From assembly GCA_031258055.1 (NCBI GenBank), contig JAIRNM010000371.1:1-5812 (forward strand): a stretch of DNA of 5,812 nt, written 5' to 3'. Below, one piece after another: positions 4,381 through 5,812 of the stretch (the first letter of the stretch is position 1; each line of letters opens with the position of its first letter). The notes below the pieces were generated by a model. It saw only the letters and a program-made list of their open reading frames with translations. It had not been told where the DNA came from and ran no database searches. The translations under genes and the position numbers were made by a program. The stretch is from Bifidobacteriaceae bacterium (GTDB lineage: Bacteria > Actinomycetota > Actinomycetes > Actinomycetales > WQXJ01).

Positions 4381-5812
4381 GAGTCCACTTCCCTAGAGCC
4401 CGTTCCTAAACCCCGCGTCGGCTGCGGTGCATCGGAAGCGGCGCCGGGCCGCGCCCGCGGACCCTGCCCTTGGTTGGCCGCGTAAGCCAAGCGGTCCGCC
4501 AATTCCGGCAGCTTGCCCGATGCCGCTCGCTCAACTTCCCGCACCGCGTCAGCGAACAGCACTAGGGCCAGCCTGGCCACCCCCGCCCGGGCTTCACGCA
4601 AAGCCTCGCGCCCTTCATTCAGCACTCGGTCCCGCTCTGGGCCGAGCCACCGCCCGAGCAGGTCAGCCGCCCCTTCCACCCCCAAGACCGCCGCCTGGAT
4701 CAGCGCCACCAAACCGGTCCGGCCTAAGAGAGTGTCAGGCAACACTCCCCCAGCGGGATTTCGACTCTGTCCGGCAGTGCCGTATTGCCGCGTTTTTGCT
4801 GGTGGGAGCTTTGCTCCTAGCGCGCGGGCGGCGGCGGTGCCATTGTTCGCGCGCAAACGGGCTGTCAGGCCCTCCACCCAAAGGCCGTAACCGGCGCTGC
4901 CGGATAACTCCGCCGTCAACTCGGCTTGGACCAAACCGCGCTTTTCAGCCAGAGCGCTGGCACCCTCCGGCACCTGGTCACCCTGCCACAGCGCCACCAT
5001 GGCCGCGCGGGCAGTGGTCATGACTTGGCGAAAGCTGTCCTGGACGGCATCGGCCACCGCTTGGCCCAACTTGGCCAAACCGGCAGCTTGGCGGGCGGAC
5101 TGGTCGGCGGTGGGCTCCTGGCTGAGGTCAACGTGACCGAGAGGGCCCTGCGGCCCGGTCAAACTGAGCCAGGTCGCGGTCAGGTCCGGGTCCGGCGGCC
5201 CGGGCTTGAAGTCAGCTGCCGCTTCAGCGGCGCTGGCGACCATCGCCTCACTGGCGGCGCGCAGCAGATCGACCGAAGCCTGGTGAACCGTCTGGGCGCT
5301 AGCCAACGCGGCTGCTCGGGTAGCCAAGTCGCGCACGACTTCTCTGACGTCGGGGCTGTCGGCGGTGCGCTCGGCCAGTGGGAAGTGGCGCTCCAGCCAC
5401 CCGCGCAACGGTGCTACAGCGCTCTCCTCCAGCATCTCAGGCGCCGCGCCCTCGACCGCCGAAATCTGGAACACCGGTACGTGTTCAAGGCCATGCTTGA
5501 TTAGCCGCTGGTTGACATCTCGTTCGATCGTTTCCCAGGCCTCGGGCGGAACTCGGCTGACCACCAGGGCGACCGGCGCGGTCTTGGGCGTCAGCGACAA
5601 AAGCTGGTCCCAAACCACCGAATCGCCGTAGCGCAACGCGGAACAAGTGACTAAACACGCCGAAACGGGCAGGTCCGGCTGGGCTTTGATCGGATCGTTG
5701 GTGCCTGCGAAAGGGTCCGCACAATCCAAAACGATCCAGCTTAGCGGCGCGTTGACAGCCTTTGTGACCTGGGCCGCTTGGCGCACCCTGTAATCCGCGC
5801 GCAGGGCCAAGG
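4377..5812 (-). CDS. Dynamin-like GTPase, 5' end outside the window, first gene of the pair
   Basis: The last 477 residues are present; the P-loop and start lie beyond position 5812. Residue numbers here count from the codon at 5810. The visible part opens in the GTPase core: VLDCADPF (27-34) is where G3 would be, with DCAD for DxxG. LVVSRVPPEAW (82-92) sits where the G4 N/TKxD motif is expected, which is therefore missing; RVPPEA is, from memory, common in this branch. FQISAVEG (114-121) fits the G5 place. A long alanine-rich helical region follows, with a moderately hydrophobic stretch TGLVALIQAAVLGVEGAADLL (365-385) that may form a membrane paddle. The tail from about 447 is glycine-, arginine- and proline-rich and probably disordered. 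The degenerate motifs suggest weak or altered nucleotide use, complementing the intact partner downstream. A repeat-like 73-bp segment lies within it. Function is inferred from family and pairing only. Confidence 0.78.
   Translation of the reverse strand, partial: LALRADYRVRQAAQVTKAVNAPLSWIVLDCADPFAGTNDPIKAQPDLPVSACLVTCSALRYGDSVVWDQLLSLTPKTAPVALVVSRVPPEAWETIERDVNQRLIKHGLEHVPVFQISAVEGAAPEMLEESAVAPLRGWLERHFPLAERTADSPDVREVVRDLATRAAALASAQTVHQASVDLLRAASEAMVASAAEAAADFKPGPPDPDLTATWLSLTGPQGPLGHVDLSQEPTADQSARQAAGLAKLGQAVADAVQDSFRQVMTTARAAMVALWQGDQVPEGASALAEKRGLVQAELTAELSGSAGYGLWVEGLTARLRANNGTAAARALGAKLPPAKTRQYGTAGQSRNPAGGVLPDTLLGRTGLVALIQAAVLGVEGAADLLGRWLGPERDRVLNEGREALREARAGVARLALVLFADAVREVERAASGKLPELADRLAYAANQGQGPRARPGAASDAPQPTRGLGTGSREVDS
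4388..4394 (-). promoter_or_regulatory. Ribosome binding site of the second GTPase gene
   Basis: AGGGAAG on the minus strand lies 7 nt before the ATG at 4380, inside the last codons of the upstream gene. It supports that start and allows both re-initiation through the ATGA overlap and independent loading. Confidence 0.55.
4745..4817. repeat. Candidate palindromic repeat inserted in frame in the GTPase gene
   Basis: Inverted arms CTCCCCCAGC (4745-4754) and GCTGGTGGGAG (4798-4808) differ by one extra base. Between them lies the perfect hairpin CGGCA-G-TGCCG (4772-4782) followed by another TGCCG (4786-4790). Just outside is GGAGC-TTT-GCTCC (4805-4817), which shares part of the right arm. Codon use changes here: CTA, GGA, GCA, AAA, CAA, ACT, AGT, CGA and AAT cluster in about 20 codons, while neighbouring genes mostly use G/C-ending codons. 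The encoded residues (about 331-355 of the visible part) are polar and basic, with AKTRQYGTAGQSRNPAGG in the middle, and interrupt an alanine/leucine-rich region. This resembles small palindromic elements that insert without breaking the frame. Its dispersed nature cannot be tested here. Confidence 0.5.

Noticed and set aside
4427..5023. Long plus-strand open frame opposite the upstream GTPase gene
   Set aside because: Its product is dominated by proline, arginine and alanine, as expected from the antisense of a high-GC gene. No start context or domain supports it.

Overview
This window reads as a high-GC actinobacterial chromosome segment (roughly 60-65% GC by eye). All five genes lie on the minus strand, so transcription runs from position 5812 towards 1. 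The strongest clue to lineage is a second-type single-stranded DNA-binding protein directly followed by ettA. The same order occurs in mycobacteria (Rv2478c-Rv2477c), and the EttA and SSB sequences are of that actinobacterial type. Family within the Actinomycetia cannot be fixed from the window alone.

Layout in transcription order. At 5812-4377 is the 3' part of a large dynamin/Era-like GTPase whose P-loop lies outside the window. It overlaps by four bases (ATGA) a complete second GTPase at 4380-3097, so the two are translationally coupled and probably act as a heterotypic pair at the membrane. A 224-bp gap (3096-2873) carries two tandem stem-loops, a perfect DnaA box and the strong ribosome binding site of the SSB gene at 2872-2261. 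ettA (2256-574) starts 4 bp after the SSB stop, with no ribosome binding site but a TANNNT -10 hexamer placed exactly for a leaderless transcript. After a 205-bp gap (573-369) with a hairpin, a long inverted repeat and tandem -10-like sites comes a small stand-alone glucose/GlcNAc-family PTS EIIB (368-111). The first 28 codons of an unrecognised gene follow (86-1).

Functionally the window joins membrane GTPases, ssDNA binding, ribosome gating in response to energy state, and one PTS phosphocarrier domain. The EIIB is probably a separate transcription unit.

Three points deserve most attention. The first is a 73-bp palindromic, AT-biased segment inside the upstream GTPase gene that looks like a small repeat inserted in frame. 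The second is the hexapeptide (18-bp) tandem repeat that forms the SSB tail in place of the usual acidic tip. The third is the overlap of the SSB stop codon with the putative leaderless ettA promoter. No complete undescribed multi-gene system is evident.
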